Part shown: positions 4,976 to 5,190 of the stretch, piece after piece
Numbering within the stretch: the stretch's first letter is position 1
How the letters are laid out: every line of letters starts with the position of its first letter
Assembly (NCBI GenBank): GCA_023410295.1
Contig: JAEYPY010000280.1
Coordinates: forward strand, 1-5,190
Direction of reading: 5' to 3'
DNA length: 5,190 nucleotides
Source of the DNA: Pseudomonadota bacterium
GTDB lineage: Bacteria > Pseudomonadota > Alphaproteobacteria > Caulobacterales > Aquidulcibacteraceae
Program-made: the position numbers and the translations under genes
The notes under the pieces: model-generated
Seen by the model: the letters and a program-made list of their open reading frames with translations, nothing else
Told to the model about the DNA's origin: nothing
The model's database searches: none

Positions 4976-5169
4976 TCGCGCTACTTGATGAGCTTCGGTG
5001 CAGCGCGGGAGAGGGCGGCTGCAGTTTTGCGTTGGGTTCGGTTGCGCCTGTGGCGCGGGAACAACGCTAGATGAACGACGCGATAATGCTCACGGCGGAA
5101 GCGTGGCTTATGCGCGGCGCTGGTGCGTTTGTAGATGAAGCGCGCGTTAGCCTAGCGCAAAAGAAAAGC

Positions 5170-5190
5170 GGGGGGGGGGGGCGGGGGGGG
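5170..5190. other. Poly-G tail, probable sequencing or assembly artefact
   Basis: Twelve G, one C and eight G end the window. Such runs are what two-colour sequencing produces when signal is lost, and they are often found at contig ends. A genuine G tract cannot be excluded, but the bases after about 5169 should not be trusted. Confidence 0.75.

Larger units (their letters stand above)
4920..5169 (-). promoter_or_regulatory. Upstream region of barrel paralog 2, incomplete
   Basis: This stretch should contain the paralog 2 promoter. Near the gene it has the Shine-Dalgarno sequence, a short inverted repeat (4944-4948 with 4955-4959) and the palindrome at 4964-4975. Farther out I see no clear promoter or RNA gene. 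A plus-strand frame opens at ATG 5071 and runs to the window end for 40 codons, but its last codons are the poly-G run and its third-position GC is low, so I do not call it a gene. Confidence 0.4.

Overview
The window looks like a piece of an alphaproteobacterial chromosome, most plausibly Caulobacterales or a relative such as Hyphomonadaceae. This rests on the high GC content, the close match of the EF-G fragment to my memory of alphaproteobacterial FusA, and a secreted S9 peptidase of a type abundant in that group. The genus cannot be told from the sequence alone. The last 21 bases are almost pure G and look like a contig-end artefact.

Layout. (1) Bases 1-924, plus strand: the C-terminal 307 residues of translation elongation factor EF-G (fusA), closed by a textbook intrinsic terminator with a UUCG loop at 949-977. 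No tuf gene follows. (2) Bases 1109-3043, plus strand: an exported S9-family serine peptidase with a signal peptide, a beta-propeller and an alpha/beta-hydrolase domain with an intact Ser-Asp-His triad. It converges on the next gene across a shared, apparently bidirectional terminator at 3062-3091. (3) Bases 3114-3872 and 4146-4919, minus strand: two tandem paralogous outer-membrane beta-barrel proteins of 252 and 257 residues. Each has its own leader, Shine-Dalgarno sequence and terminator, so each is probably transcribed alone. (4) Bases 4920-5190: the partial upstream region of the second barrel gene, then the poly-G end.

No operon links the three parts. EF-G is a housekeeping translation factor, the peptidase probably digests peptides in the periplasm, and the barrels belong to the outer membrane. 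The most interesting material is the barrel pair. The whole transcription unit appears duplicated, including leader, gene and terminator. The mature proteins contain no lysine and carry acidic loops on a roughly 34-residue period. The beta-signal lies about 30 residues inside the C-terminus and is followed by a conserved ERxRSG tail. One hairpin of the first protein matches a different hairpin of the second. I found no mobile element, CRISPR array, tRNA or rRNA.
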